A stretch of 64,000 bases of DNA from Desulfoluna limicola (lineage in GTDB: Bacteria; Desulfobacterota; Desulfobacteria; Desulfobacterales; Desulfolunaceae). Position numbers and translations under genes: made by a program. The stretch covers positions 5,979,501 to 6,043,500 of the forward strand of contig NZ_AP024488.1 of NCBI RefSeq assembly GCF_021654575.1. Direction: 5' to 3'. Shown one piece after another: positions 32,231 to 41,700 of this stretch. The first letter of the stretch is position 1; each line of letters starts with the position of its first letter. The notes below the pieces were generated by a model. The model was not told the origin of the DNA. It saw nothing but the letters and a program-made list of their open reading frames with translations, and did no database searches.

Positions 32231-32756
32231 GGCATGTGTTCTTTCGTGTTTTATGAGTTCATCAATGCTGTGGGGCGGGCTTGACGATAGAGGTAAGGCG
32301 TGTTGGCGTTTTAAATTTAGATGATATCAAAACACGGCAGGTTATGAACATGAAATTTCAGTGGGTTGGGTGGTTTTTTACGTGTGGTCCGCGTAAGGAG
32401 TCCAAATGACGGGGGCTCGTCTTCATTATTAAAAAAGTGGAGTTCTGCCGGGATGCGCTGGGCCTTGAAAGCGGGGCAAGGTATTCTAAACTAAAAAAAG
32501 TGGTTGACCACTGATCTGTTTTTATTGGTGTTTTTTTACGTGTCAGCCCAATGGTTACCTGGGAGTCGCATGCCTCAGGGGCGTGAAACGGCGGATCTTC
32601 TGAACCTGTGTTGGTACCTCAATCATGGTGAGGAGACATCAGGTGCTCACCTCTTGGCTTTCTCCCTTGATGTTGCGTGCTTAAGACACTATAACCGAAC
32701 GCCGGACAGATGATTGGGGCATCTGATTTGCAAGCCGCTTCAGCCCAACAAAGAAG
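32231..32756. other. Intergenic region, no gene seen
   Basis: Upstream region of the activase gene. AT-rich near 32320-32420. A short plus-strand frame at 32504-32713 has no ribosome-binding site and no family match. Confidence 0.4.
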
Positions 32757-33040
32757 GCAGCCGACGGTAAGCTGCGCCACCTTGAAAGCAGATTGCGGAT
32801 GCGCCTTGACCCTCGTTCCTCGGGTCAAATCACATCCGCATTTAAACCGAAAATCGTTAAAGACAGCAACTGTTCAACGATGCCTCCGGTGAGTCGTTTT
32901 TGAAATGACCTTCGAAAACTATCCGGGTCGCTAAGCCCAAACACTGCGGATTGCGGACATCAGCAATGCCATTGAAACGGCGCTCAAAGCCTGTTTGGCC
33001 AACGTTTCAAAAGTTTGGCCGCGGCAGGGCCGCCGGAGGC
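32757..33040. repeat. Family A repeat, Y' and X' modules split by unrelated bases
   Basis: GGCAGCCGACGGTAAGCTGC...ACCCTCGTTCCTCGGGTC and CACATCCGCATTTAA, then about 130 bases of diverged DNA, then AACGTTTCAAAAGTTTGGCC, GCGGCAGGGCCGCCGGAGGC. The last part lies 47 bases before the flavoprotein start. Confidence 0.7.
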
Positions 33041-33087
33041 ATGCTTTTTACGCTTTACCTGACATTATCTCAAGAAGGACACCATCC

Positions 33088-34248
33088 ATGCCGCACTACG
33101 ATATCGTGATTTTAGGGGCCGGAGCATCTGGCCTGTGGGCCGCCATGACGGCTGCCAAACGCGGAAAATCCGTCTGTGTGATTGATCACGGCAAAAAAGC
33201 GGGCCGCAAGATCCTCATCGCCGGAGGCGGCAAGTGCAACTTCACCAACCTTGAGTTAACCACGGATGACTTTCTCTGCCGAAACCCCCACTTTGTGAAG
33301 TCGGCCCTTGCCCGCCTGACCCCCTGGGATGTGGTGGCGTTTGTCGAGAGTCATGACATCCCGTGGGAGGAGAGAGAACACGGCCAGCTTTTCTGCAGGG
33401 ATTCCGCAGCGGATATCGTCACCGCCCTCTTGGCCGAATGCCGACGGGCAAAGGTGACGCTGCGCCTTGAAGAAGAGATCAGGGCGGTTGAGAAGAAGGA
33501 CTGTTTTCATGTGAGCCTTGGCAAGGGGGAGGTCACAGGCGCCTCCTGCCTCATCGCCCTGGGAGGCTCCGCATGGCCCCAGGTGGGATCCACCGACACC
33601 GGGTATCGCATCGCCAAACAGTTCGGGCACACCATTATTCCGGCCCGTCCGGCACTGGTCCCCTTTACCACGCCCAGTGACTGGAAACTCAGGGGCCTCA
33701 CCGGCATTGCCCTGCCTGCATGCCTGACCGTCAGCGGCAAACGCTTCACCGAAAACCTTCTCTTCACCCACAAAGGCTTAAGCGGCCCCGTGGCCCTTCA
33801 GGCATCCTGCCACTGGGAAAAGGGCATGGACATCACCATTGATTTTCTGCCGGGCAACCGCATCGCAACCCTTCTTGCCGAAGCCGGAGGCAAACCCCTC
33901 GTACGAACTGTCCTCTCCCGAATCCTTCCCGAACGCCTCGCCACGGCCCTCTTGCCAGCCAAACTGGGGGGCAGGCAGGTCGCCCAACTCACCACCCAAG
34001 ACCATGAGCACCTCACCCAGCTTGTCCACAACTACACAGTGACTCCCGCAGGCACCGAAGGCATGCGCAAAGCCGAAGCCACCGGCGGCGGCGTGGACAC
34101 CGCAGACGTCTCCTCAAAAACCATGGAGAGTCGCCTCACCCCCGGTCTCTACCTCGCCGGCGAAGTCCTCGACGTCACCGGCCAGCTCGGCGGCTTCAAC
34201 CTCCACTGGGCCTGGGCATCCGGGCAGGCGGCGGGAGAGGCGATGTAA
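33088..34248 (+). CDS. NAD(P)/FAD-dependent oxidoreductase, HI0933/YhiN family
   Basis: 386-residue flavoprotein. The N-terminal dinucleotide-binding fold reads YDIVILGAGASGLWAAMTA with GxGxxG spacing. The family-specific motif GRKILIAGGGKCNFTNLE follows at residues about 40-57. The C-terminal FAD segment reads LYLAGEVLDVTGQLGGFNLH, and WAWASGQAAGEAM closes the chain. This family (HI0933-like, BaiN/RdsA relatives) includes enzymes acting on bile-acid-like enones, but most members have no assigned substrate. Start ATG 33088 follows AAGAAGGA by 8 bases; the open frame reaches back into the family A repeat but that part is not protein-like. Single gene; another family A repeat begins 21 bases after the stop. 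Confidence 0.87.
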   Translation: MPHYDIVILGAGASGLWAAMTAAKRGKSVCVIDHGKKAGRKILIAGGGKCNFTNLELTTDDFLCRNPHFVKSALARLTPWDVVAFVESHDIPWEEREHGQLFCRDSAADIVTALLAECRRAKVTLRLEEEIRAVEKKDCFHVSLGKGEVTGASCLIALGGSAWPQVGSTDTGYRIAKQFGHTIIPARPALVPFTTPSDWKLRGLTGIALPACLTVSGKRFTENLLFTHKGLSGPVALQASCHWEKGMDITIDFLPGNRIATLLAEAGGKPLVRTVLSRILPERLATALLPAKLGGRQVAQLTTQDHEHLTQLVHNYTVTPAGTEGMRKAEATGGGVDTADVSSKTMESRLTPGLYLAGEVLDVTGQLGGFNLHWAWASGQAAGEAM

Positions 34249-34269
34249 AGGGGATGGGATTAAAAGCTT

Positions 34270-34330
34270 GCCTCCGGCGGCGAGGTGAGCCACCTCGAAA
34301 GCGGGTTGACATCGCGCTTCGCCCGTGCTC
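34270..34330. repeat. Family A repeat, short
   Basis: GCCTCCGGCGGCGAGGTGAG, CCACCTCGAAAGCGGG and a remnant GCGCTTCGCCCGT. Lies 21 bases after the stop of the YhiN-like gene. Confidence 0.65.
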
Positions 34331-34493
34331 CCCTTATCAAGGGTGGGGAATGAAAATGCATGACGCCACCTCAACGGTTGCCATCACGACACCGCCGTAG
34401 TGCATTTATGCACCATGGTTGAGCAATCTATACCCACGATTTCCCCCACTCAGGAGCGCATCACTCCCTCACGTTTAGTGCATGGCATGCATC

Positions 34494-34895
34494 CTACCCC
34501 TTTCCGTCGACTACAGATTTTTCTGTTTCAATGGCTGAAGGAACCGGTGTGGTTTGTGGCGTTGGTGTCGGTGTTGTTGGGAAGTTCTCAGGCTCTGCAC
34601 ACTGCTTCTTCTTTTCGAGGCGCCAGTGGTAGTGCTGTGGCTTGCAGAGACCACAGGGTGAGAAATTGTTCTTCTGGGACTCGTTCAGAGAATGGAGAAT
34701 GATCGTGCAGTTCTTGCAATTGTAGTACCGGCAGTCCGGGGCGTGAAATTTGAAGCTCTTTTGGTTGCCGTGAAAAGCAAACCCGAGTTCCTCTTTCGCA
34801 GTCTTCTGGGAAGGGGCCTCCGGGCTGGCAACAGCTGTGGAGGGAATGAGAATACAGAACATCAGGAAAACAATGAGCAGCCAGAATTTATTCAT
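34494..34895 (-). CDS. Secreted protein with Ada-like metal-binding (C-x-x-C) domain
   Basis: 133 residues. Signal peptide MNKFWLLIVFLMFCILIPST...VA. Then a small zinc-binding-like module: FHGNQKSFKFHAPDCRYYNC, followed by SLNESQKNNFSPCGLCKPQH. This follows the pattern G-N-x-x-S-x-x-x-F-H-x-x-x-C...S-x-x-x-A-x-x-x-G-x-x-P-C-x-x-C of Ada/sunset-type domains often attached to secreted nucleases. Here there is no nuclease domain; the C terminus is a Pro/Thr-rich tail (TTPTPTPQTTPVPS). Two additional cysteines (NCKNC) sit in the module. It lies 12 bases after the PIN-like gene and on the same strand, so the two are probably co-transcribed. Confidence 0.6.
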   Translation of the reverse strand: MNKFWLLIVFLMFCILIPSTAVASPEAPSQKTAKEELGFAFHGNQKSFKFHAPDCRYYNCKNCTIILHSLNESQKNNFSPCGLCKPQHYHWRLEKKKQCAEPENFPTTPTPTPQTTPVPSAIETEKSVVDGKG

Positions 34896-34907
34896 GGGGC
34901 GGTCCTG

Positions 34908-35516
34908 TCATGATTTTGCCTGTTTGGGGAATTGATACTTAAGCCCTTGGTCGGTGATAGAAATCAAGTGCGCTGCCTCCAACTCCTGAAGTGCTTTCAC
35001 AGGTCCTGCCCCGTTTTTTATGCCCTGGCAATGGGCTTTGATCCAGTTGGTGAGGGAACTTTGGGTTCTGGGGCGCTTTCTTCCATCGATTTGATTTAAA
35101 CTGGCGAGGACAAGTTCACTGCATTTGCTTAAGGCGGGTTGATTGGATTTTTGCTTTGGCTTTGGTGCGGGGGGCTTGTTGCAGGCCACACGTTGGCAGT
35201 GTCTACCTGTCTTTTTGATGTGGCTGACAAGGCCGTTGAATCCCGTGTCGTTGGAGATGATGTGAAAGGTGACACCTTTTTCTGCAGTCTCCCCGAATTT
35301 TCCGAGGTAGTAGGCCATATGAAAATCAAGGTTGTTTGGTCCTAATGTTTTCAGGCCAATGATGTCTATGCGGCAGAAGTCGGTGGATGGGATATCCCCG
35401 AATTTTATTTTTTTGTTCTTGGGGCCGCAAAAGACAATCAGCCTCTCATATTGTCCTAAGGGTACCCCTTCAAGGGTCCCTGTGTTTTCGTAATCAACGA
35501 ATCCCCCAATTATCAT
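34908..35516 (-). CDS. PIN/NYN-like putative nuclease
   Basis: 202-residue cytoplasmic protein. Residues 1-130 look like a PIN-like ribonuclease fold: acidic residues in IGGFVDYENTG (D8, E10), then LIVFCGPKNKKIKFG, CRIDIIGLKTLGPNNLDFHM and FHIISNDTGFNGLVSHIKK (acidic Asn-Asp motif), then GRHCQRV. A basic linker (KPPAPKPKQKSNQ) leads to a C-terminal winged-helix-like part (ALQELEAAHLISITDQGLKY), which could bind nucleic acid. The combination suggests an RNA-directed enzyme. It has no visible antitoxin partner. Start ATG 35516 has no strong ribosome-binding site. Confidence 0.7.
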   Translation of the reverse strand: MIIGGFVDYENTGTLEGVPLGQYERLIVFCGPKNKKIKFGDIPSTDFCRIDIIGLKTLGPNNLDFHMAYYLGKFGETAEKGVTFHIISNDTGFNGLVSHIKKTGRHCQRVACNKPPAPKPKQKSNQPALSKCSELVLASLNQIDGRKRPRTQSSLTNWIKAHCQGIKNGAGPVKALQELEAAHLISITDQGLKYQFPKQAKS

Positions 35517-35802
35517 GTTGAGCCTTTGCTCTTCTTTTTGAGCTTTGTTTATCTGTTTGATGTTAAATGGGAGGAATGCAAGTTGTTACCCAATTTTAAT
35601 CAGAACGAAAAGGAGTGTTTTGTAAGGGTTGGGGTAAGGAAAGAAGAAGGGGGGGCGCTCTTTGTTCCGTCTTTCCCGCGAAGGCGGGAATCCATGGTGT
35701 CTATGCGCTTCTGGCGGGCGTTATGATTCAGGTGATGATGTAAACACGAAGAGTGTGGACATAGGTTTTACGGCTACTCTTGGATTTACCCTTTAGCTCA
35801 AA
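35517..35802. other. Intergenic region with a REP-like palindrome
   Basis: At 35673-35690 the palindrome TTCCCGCGAAGGCGGGAA, followed by TCCA, matches the common proteobacterial intergenic palindrome with TTCCCGC arms. The rest shows no gene; a short plus-strand frame from 35526 lacks family support. Confidence 0.5.
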
Positions 35803-35908
35803 GGCGAATGCGCTTTGACCCGAGGAACGAGGGGCAAAGCGCATTCGCAATCTGGGGTCCAGGGGTGGCGAAGCCACTTTGGCAAAAAATCCCCTGGAGG
35901 CCGGAGGC
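35803..35908. repeat. Family A repeat at the 3' end of purM
   Basis: Long stem arms GCGAATGCGCTTTG / CAAAGCGCATTCGC around CCCGAGGAACGAGGGG, then GGGGTCCAGGGG with a long hairpin to CCCCTGG, and the end GGCCGGAGGC. Seven bases from the purM stop. Confidence 0.75.
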
Positions 35909-35914
35909 TGCTTT

Positions 35915-36955
35915 TTATTTAATGTACCGGACCCCTTCACCCTTGGTGACGGTGCCGATTTTGTATGCTTTCTCTCCGGACTTTTCGATGGTCTTCATCA
36001 TGGCGTCGGCCTCTGAAGGATCCACCGCGAGGATAAAGCCGATGCCCATGTTGAAGGTCTTGAACATTTCGGATTCGTCGATGTTGCCTTTTTCCTGGAT
36101 GAGGGGGAAGAGGGGATTCATCTCCCAGCTGCCCATGGCAATGTCGGCGCCCAGCCCTTCGGGAAGGACTCGGGGAATGTTTTCGGTGAAGCCGCCGCCG
36201 GTGACGTGGACCATGCCGCTTACGCTGTGGTTGGCAAGGATCTCCAGGACCTCTTTGACGTAGATTTTGGTGGGGGTGATAAGCGCCTCGCCAAGGGTCA
36301 TGCCCAACTCGTCCACGTGGTCGCTGACGTTCATGTTCAGGACGTCAAAGAAGAGTTTGCGGACCAGGGAGTAGCCGTTGGAGTGGATGCCGGTGGAGGG
36401 CAGACCGATGAGCACGTCGCCTTCCTTGATCTTGCTGCCGTCGATGATTTTTTCTTTTTCCACGATGCCCACGGTAAAGCCTGCGATGTCGTACTCGTCA
36501 TCGGAGTAAAAGCCGGGCATCTCGGCGGTCTCGCCGCCAATGAGGGACGCGCCGGACTGCTTGCAGCCCTCGGCGATGCCCTTGACGATGTCGGCCACCT
36601 TGTCGGAGCTGATACGGCCTGTGGCAATGTAGTCGAGGAAGAAGAGGGGCTTGGCGCCCTGAACCAGGATGTCGTTGACGCACATGGCCACGAGATCGAT
36701 ACCGGTGGAGTCGTGGACGTCCGTCAAGAAAGCAATCTTCAGCTTGGTGCCCACCCCGTCGGTACCGGAAACCAGAACCGGCTTTTTATACCCTTCCAGA
36801 TCCAGCTCAAACAACCCGCCAAACCCCCCAAGGCCGCCCAGCACACCCTTGGTGAAGGTCTCCTGGACATAGGCTTTCATCTTCTCAACGGCCGCGGCAC
36901 CCTCAGCGATGTCCACGCCAGCGTCTGCATAGGTCAGTTTTGTCTTCTCACTCAT
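35915..36955 (-). CDS. purM: Phosphoribosylformylglycinamidine cyclo-ligase (AIR synthetase)
   Basis: 346-residue enzyme for step 5 of purine synthesis: formylglycinamidine ribonucleotide plus ATP gives aminoimidazole ribonucleotide. Motifs: LTYADAGVDIAEGAAAVEKM at the N terminus, LVSGTDGVGTKLKIAFLT, DLVAMCVNDILVQGAKPLFF, LIGGETAEMPGFYSDDEYDI and GMVHVTGGGFTENIPRVLPE, with the C-terminal DPSEADAMM. Length is normal (about 345). Start ATG 36955 (MSEKTKLTYAD); the frame stays open upstream through the repeat at 36994 but is not protein-like there. Third gene of the purL-purF-purM group; 326 bases with two family A repeats separate it from purF. Confidence 0.95.
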   Translation of the reverse strand: MSEKTKLTYADAGVDIAEGAAAVEKMKAYVQETFTKGVLGGLGGFGGLFELDLEGYKKPVLVSGTDGVGTKLKIAFLTDVHDSTGIDLVAMCVNDILVQGAKPLFFLDYIATGRISSDKVADIVKGIAEGCKQSGASLIGGETAEMPGFYSDDEYDIAGFTVGIVEKEKIIDGSKIKEGDVLIGLPSTGIHSNGYSLVRKLFFDVLNMNVSDHVDELGMTLGEALITPTKIYVKEVLEILANHSVSGMVHVTGGGFTENIPRVLPEGLGADIAMGSWEMNPLFPLIQEKGNIDESEMFKTFNMGIGFILAVDPSEADAMMKTIEKSGEKAYKIGTVTKGEGVRYIK

Positions 36956-36993
36956 ATGTTTTATCCTCTTAGGATGGAATTTTATAAAAAGCA

Positions 36994-37092
36994 GCCTCCG
37001 GCGGCCAGGGGATGATCCCCTGGGCCCCAGGTTGCGAATGCTCCCAGCTCTCGTTCCTCGAGCCGATCGCATTCGTTGACGGGCTACGCCCG
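36994..37092. repeat. Family A repeat between purF and purM, copy 1
   Basis: GCCTCCGGCGG, hairpin CCAGGGGATGATCCCCTGG, core CTCTCGTTCCTCGAGC, hairpin ACGGGCTACGCCCGT. 38 bases upstream of purM on the coding strand. Confidence 0.75.
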
Positions 37093-37185
37093 TGAGCAAA
37101 GGCTTTTGTGACTCATCGTCATTCGTGATTTTTTCGGTATTTAATGAACGCGGTTGAGGCTGAACAGATTCCTGATCTTGTTTCA

Positions 37186-37274
37186 CCGAATGCGGTTGCA
37201 ATTGGAGCCGAGGAACGAGGCAACAAGTGCAACCGCAATATGCTTTCGAGGTGGCTCACCTCGCCGCCGGAGGC
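37186..37274. repeat. Family A repeat between purF and purM, copy 2
   Basis: Arms GAATGCGGTTGCAATTGG / GTGCAACCGCA around GCCGAGGAACGAGGC, then CTTTCGAGGTGGCTCACCTC and CGCCGCCGGAGGC. Eight bases from the purF stop. Confidence 0.75.
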
Positions 37275-37281
37275 ACGTTTT

Positions 37282-38682
37282 TTACTCGAACATGAGCTTG
37301 TTGACCTCTTCGGGGACGTCCATGGGGTAGTCGCCGTCGAAGCAGGCGGTGCACATATTTGCGTTGGTTTTGCCCACGGAGCCCAGGAGGCCTTTGACGC
37401 TGATGTAGCCCAGGGAGTCGGCACCGATGAGCTCTCTGACTTCGTCGTCGCTCTTGGAGGAGCCCACGAGTTGTTTTCGGTTGGGGGTGTCGATGCCGAA
37501 GAAGCAGGGGAACTTGACGGACGCCGAGCTGACACGCATGTGAACTTCGGTGGCACCGGCCTGTTTCAGCGCATCCACGATTTTTCGGCTGGTGGTCCCG
37601 CGTACGATGGAGTCGTCTACCACAACGACCCGCTTGCCTTTGACGTTCTCTTTCAGGACGTTGAGCTTGAGGCGAACAGCCAACTCGCGGGACTCCTGAT
37701 CGGGCTGGATAAAGGTCCGTCCGATGTATTTGTTCTTGATGAGCCCGATGCCGTAGGGAATGCCGGCTTCCTGGCCGAATCCGATGGCGGCGTCGATGCC
37801 GGAGTCGGGAACGGCGATGACGATATCGGCGTCCACGGGGTGCTCCTGGGCCAGGGTTTTGCCTGCGCATCGTCGGGAGCTGGAGACGCTGACCCCGTCG
37901 ATGACGCTGTCGGGGCGCGCAAAGTAGACGTACTCGAAGATGCAGTGGGCCACGCGCTGGCTGTCGTCGTAGATGATGGACTCGATGCCGTTTTCATCGA
38001 TGATGACCATCTCACCGTTTTGGACGTCCCGCACTAGCTCGGCACCCACGACATCCAGGGCGCAGCTCTCGGAGGAGAGGACCAGGCCGCCGTCGGGGAG
38101 TTTCCCGATGCACAGGGGGCGCAGGCCGTTGGGGTCCCGCACGCCGATGAGTTTGCCTTCGCAGACGATGACCAGGGCAAAGGCCCCCTTGATCTCCTGA
38201 ACGGTTTTGAGGATGGAGTCTTTGAACCCAAGGGAGTAGTTCTTGGCGATGAGGTTGGCAATGACCTCGGTGTCGATGGAGGTCTGGAAAATGGACCCGG
38301 AGATTTCCAGCTCGTCCCGAATTTTGTCGGCATTGATCAGGTTGCCGTTGTGGGTGAGGGCGATGCTGCCGCCCCGGTAGTTGATGACCAGGGGCTGGGC
38401 GTTGGAGACGTGGGATTCTCCGGTGGTGGAGTAGCGCACGTGGCCCACGCAGATGGATCCCTTGAGCTTGTCCAGAATCTCGTTGTTGAAAACATCCTGA
38501 ACCAGGCCCATCTCTTTGTAGTGACGAACTTTTCCGTCCATGTAGGAGGCGATGCCGGCGCTCTCCTGGCCCCGGTGCTGCAGGGAGATGAGTCCGAAGG
38601 CCACGCGTCGTGCCAGGTTCTGGCTTGTTGTCGAGAAGATTCCCAGAACACCGCATTCGTCTTTAAACTTGTCGCAATTCAT
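37282..38682 (-). CDS. purF: Amidophosphoribosyltransferase
   Basis: 466-residue enzyme committing PRPP and glutamine to purine synthesis. The propeptide MNCDKFKDE precedes the catalytic Cys10 (ECGVLGIFSTTSQN), as in the Bacillus-type enzyme that matures by cleavage. The glutaminase domain shows SLQHRGQESAGIA and TTGESHVSNAQP. The PRPP site is VVVVDDSIVRGTTSRKIVD. Fe-S cluster cysteines are present in SSRRCAGKTL, KFPCFFGIDTP and ANMCTACFDGDYP. Start ATG 38682, 24 bases after the purL stop, so the two are co-transcribed. Confidence 0.95.
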   Translation of the reverse strand: MNCDKFKDECGVLGIFSTTSQNLARRVAFGLISLQHRGQESAGIASYMDGKVRHYKEMGLVQDVFNNEILDKLKGSICVGHVRYSTTGESHVSNAQPLVINYRGGSIALTHNGNLINADKIRDELEISGSIFQTSIDTEVIANLIAKNYSLGFKDSILKTVQEIKGAFALVIVCEGKLIGVRDPNGLRPLCIGKLPDGGLVLSSESCALDVVGAELVRDVQNGEMVIIDENGIESIIYDDSQRVAHCIFEYVYFARPDSVIDGVSVSSSRRCAGKTLAQEHPVDADIVIAVPDSGIDAAIGFGQEAGIPYGIGLIKNKYIGRTFIQPDQESRELAVRLKLNVLKENVKGKRVVVVDDSIVRGTTSRKIVDALKQAGATEVHMRVSSASVKFPCFFGIDTPNRKQLVGSSKSDDEVRELIGADSLGYISVKGLLGSVGKTNANMCTACFDGDYPMDVPEEVNKLMFE

Positions 38683-38706
38683 TGTGAATCCTTTAATAGT
38701 GCCCGT

Positions 38707-41700
38707 TTACTGGAAGTACTTTACCCCAGACTCAAAGATCTTCATATCTGTTTTGCCGTAGATGTTTCCGGCTACATGGTTTCCGATGCGTTCGCTGTGT
38801 CCCATCTTTCCGAAAATACGGCCGTCAGCACTGGTGATGCCCTCAATGGCGTAGATGGAGCCGTTGGGGTTGCAGGTGCCGTCGTAGGTGGCGTTGCCTG
38901 TGTCGTCCACGTACTGGGTGGCGACCTGGCCGCTTTCGATGAGCTTTTTCAGCACCTCGTCATGTGCAAAAAAGCGTCCCTCACCGTGGGAGAGCGCCGA
39001 CTCAAAGACCTCGCCGACCTCGGTCCCTGAAAGCCAGGGGGAGAGGTTGGAGGCGACCCGGGTCTTCGCATAGCGTGCGATGTGGCGGCCGATTTTGTTG
39101 TAGGTGAGGGTGGGGGCGTTCTCACCCAGGGTCTGAATGCTACCGTAGGGCAGCAGGCCGAGTTTGACAAGGGCCTGGAAGCCGTTGCAGATACCGAGCA
39201 TGAGGCCGTCCCGATCGTTCAAGAGGCCGTGGACGGCGTCTTTGATCTTCTCGTTCTTGAAGATGGAGGCGATGAATTTGCCGGACCCTTCGGGCTCGTC
39301 CCCTGCGGAAAAGCCGCCGGGAAGGGCGATGATCTGGGCATCCTTGATCTTCTCAGCGAGGGTGGCGATGGACTCTTCCACCCAGGCGGCGGTGAGGTTA
39401 CGGAACACCACCACCTCCACGTCGGCGCCGGCGCGGGTAAAGGCGCGCTGGGTGTCGATCTCGCAGTTGGTGCCGGGGAAGGAGGGAATGATGACCTTCG
39501 GCCTTGCCACCTTGTGCTTTGCCACATGGATTGTGGGGGCAACGTAGCTGAGGGTTTCAATGGGACCCTGGTGGTCCTCTTTGATCTCGAAGATATCGTT
39601 CAAGGGTGCTTCCCAGGCGGAGATGAGCTCCGAAAGGGAGAGGGTCATCTCGCCGTGTGTGATGGTCTCGGTTTCGGTTACCATACCAAGGTCGACATAG
39701 GCCGTGGTGAAGAGTTCTGCAAGCTCTTTTTCGGAACTCACCTCGAGGATCAGGGAGCCGATGGCCTCTTCGGTCAGAAGTTCGTCCGAGATCTCGGGGT
39801 TTACGGCCATGCCAAGGGAGTTGCCGAAGCACATTTTTGAGATGGCTGCCACGGCTCCGCCTTTGCTGACGGTGTGGGCGCTGATGATGTGCCCCTCGGC
39901 CATGAGCTTGGTGACGAGATCGTATTTCTCTTTGATGTCGTCGAAATCGATGACGTCGGCCTCGTTTCGATTCGCCCGGATCATCACGACCCTTGAGTCG
40001 ACCCGCTTGAATTCGGGGGAGATGACCCTCCCCATGTCCATGGCTTCCACGGCAAAGGAGATGAGGGTGGGAGGCACGTCGAGGTCCTTGAAGGATCCGG
40101 ACATGGAGTCCTTGCCGCCGATGGCACCGATCTTGAATTCTTTCTGGGCCCGGAAGGCACCGAGGAGAGCCGCAAAGGGCTTGCCCCAGCGAACCGCTTC
40201 CCCTCGAAGCTTTTCAAAGTACTCCTGGAGGGAGAGGTAGATGTCCTGGGTGTTGCCGCCCATGGCAACAATCTTGGCCACGCTCTCCACCACGGCGTAC
40301 ATGCCGCCGTGGAAGGGGGACCAGATGGCCATCTCCGGGTTGTAGCCGTGGGTCATCAGGGTTCCGGTGGTGGTTTCGCCTTTTTCGACCGGAATCTTGG
40401 CGGCCATGCCCTCGGTGGGGGTCTGATAGGTTTTTCCGCCATGGGGCATGAGGGCGGAGCCTGAACCGATGGTGCTGTCGAAGAGCTCCACCAGGCCTTT
40501 CTGGCTTGCAACGCCGAGGTCTTTGAGGGTGTTTACCCAGGTGTCGGCAAGGTCGCCCGTCTCCTTTTTATTAAAGACGCTGGCCTCTTTGGAAGGGGCC
40601 TCCACTTCAATTTTTGTGGACTGGCTGACGCCGTTGGTGTCCAGGAACTCACGGGAGACATCGATGATCCAGTTGCCCCGCCACTCAATCCTTAGGCGGC
40701 CGGTGTCCGTGATGTTGGCGATGGCGGTGGCCTCAAGGTTCTCTTCGCCTGCCAGACGGATGAAATCGTCGGCGTTCTCTTTGCGAACCACCACGGCCAT
40801 GCGCTCCTGGGATTCCGAGATGGCAAGCTCGGTGCCGTCGAGGCCGTCGTACTTTTTGGGCACACGGTCCAGGAAGATGTCGATGCTGTCGGCCAGTTCT
40901 CCAACGGCAACGGAGACGCCCCCGGCGCCGAAATCGTTGCAGCGGATGATCATTTTCGAGACGGTCTCGTTTTTAAAAAGGCGCTGAATTTTGCGCTCTT
41001 CCGGGGCGTTGCCCTTCTGGACTTCCGCACCACAGGTGGCCAGGGACTCTTCGGTGTGCTCCTTGCTGGAGCCGGTGGCTCCGCCGCAGCCGTCACGACC
41101 GGTGCGCCCGCCCACCAGGATGACGATATCACCGGGCTCAGGCACCTCACGGATGACCTGATCCTTGGGGGTGGCGGCGATGACGGCCCCTACCTCCATG
41201 CGCTTGGCCAGGAACCGATCGTTGTAATACTCTTTGACAAAACCGGTGGTGACGCCGATCTGGTTGCCGTAAGAGCTGTAGCCATGGGCAGCCCGCTTGC
41301 AGATGGTGCGCTGGGGCAGCTTGCCGGGAAGGGTCTCTTCATAAGGGGTCCTGGGGTCTGCCGCGCCGGTGATTCGCATGGCCTGGTAGACGTAGGAACG
41401 ACCGGACAAAGGATCTCGGATGGCGCCGCCCAGGCAGGTGGCTGCGCCGCCGAAGGGCTCGATCTCCGTGGGGTGGTTGTGGGTCTCGTTCTTGAACATC
41501 ACGAGGTAGGGGACCTTCTCTCCGTCCACGTCCACATCCACGTTGATGCTGCAGGCGTTGATCTCCTCGCTGACGTCGATGTCCTTCAGGTAGCCTTCCC
41601 TGCTGAGGGACTTGGCGGCGATGCAGGCGAGGTCCATAAGGCACTCGGGCTTTTTGGCGCCGCATGTGACTCGGTCCTGCCGGTAGAGATCGTAGGCTTT

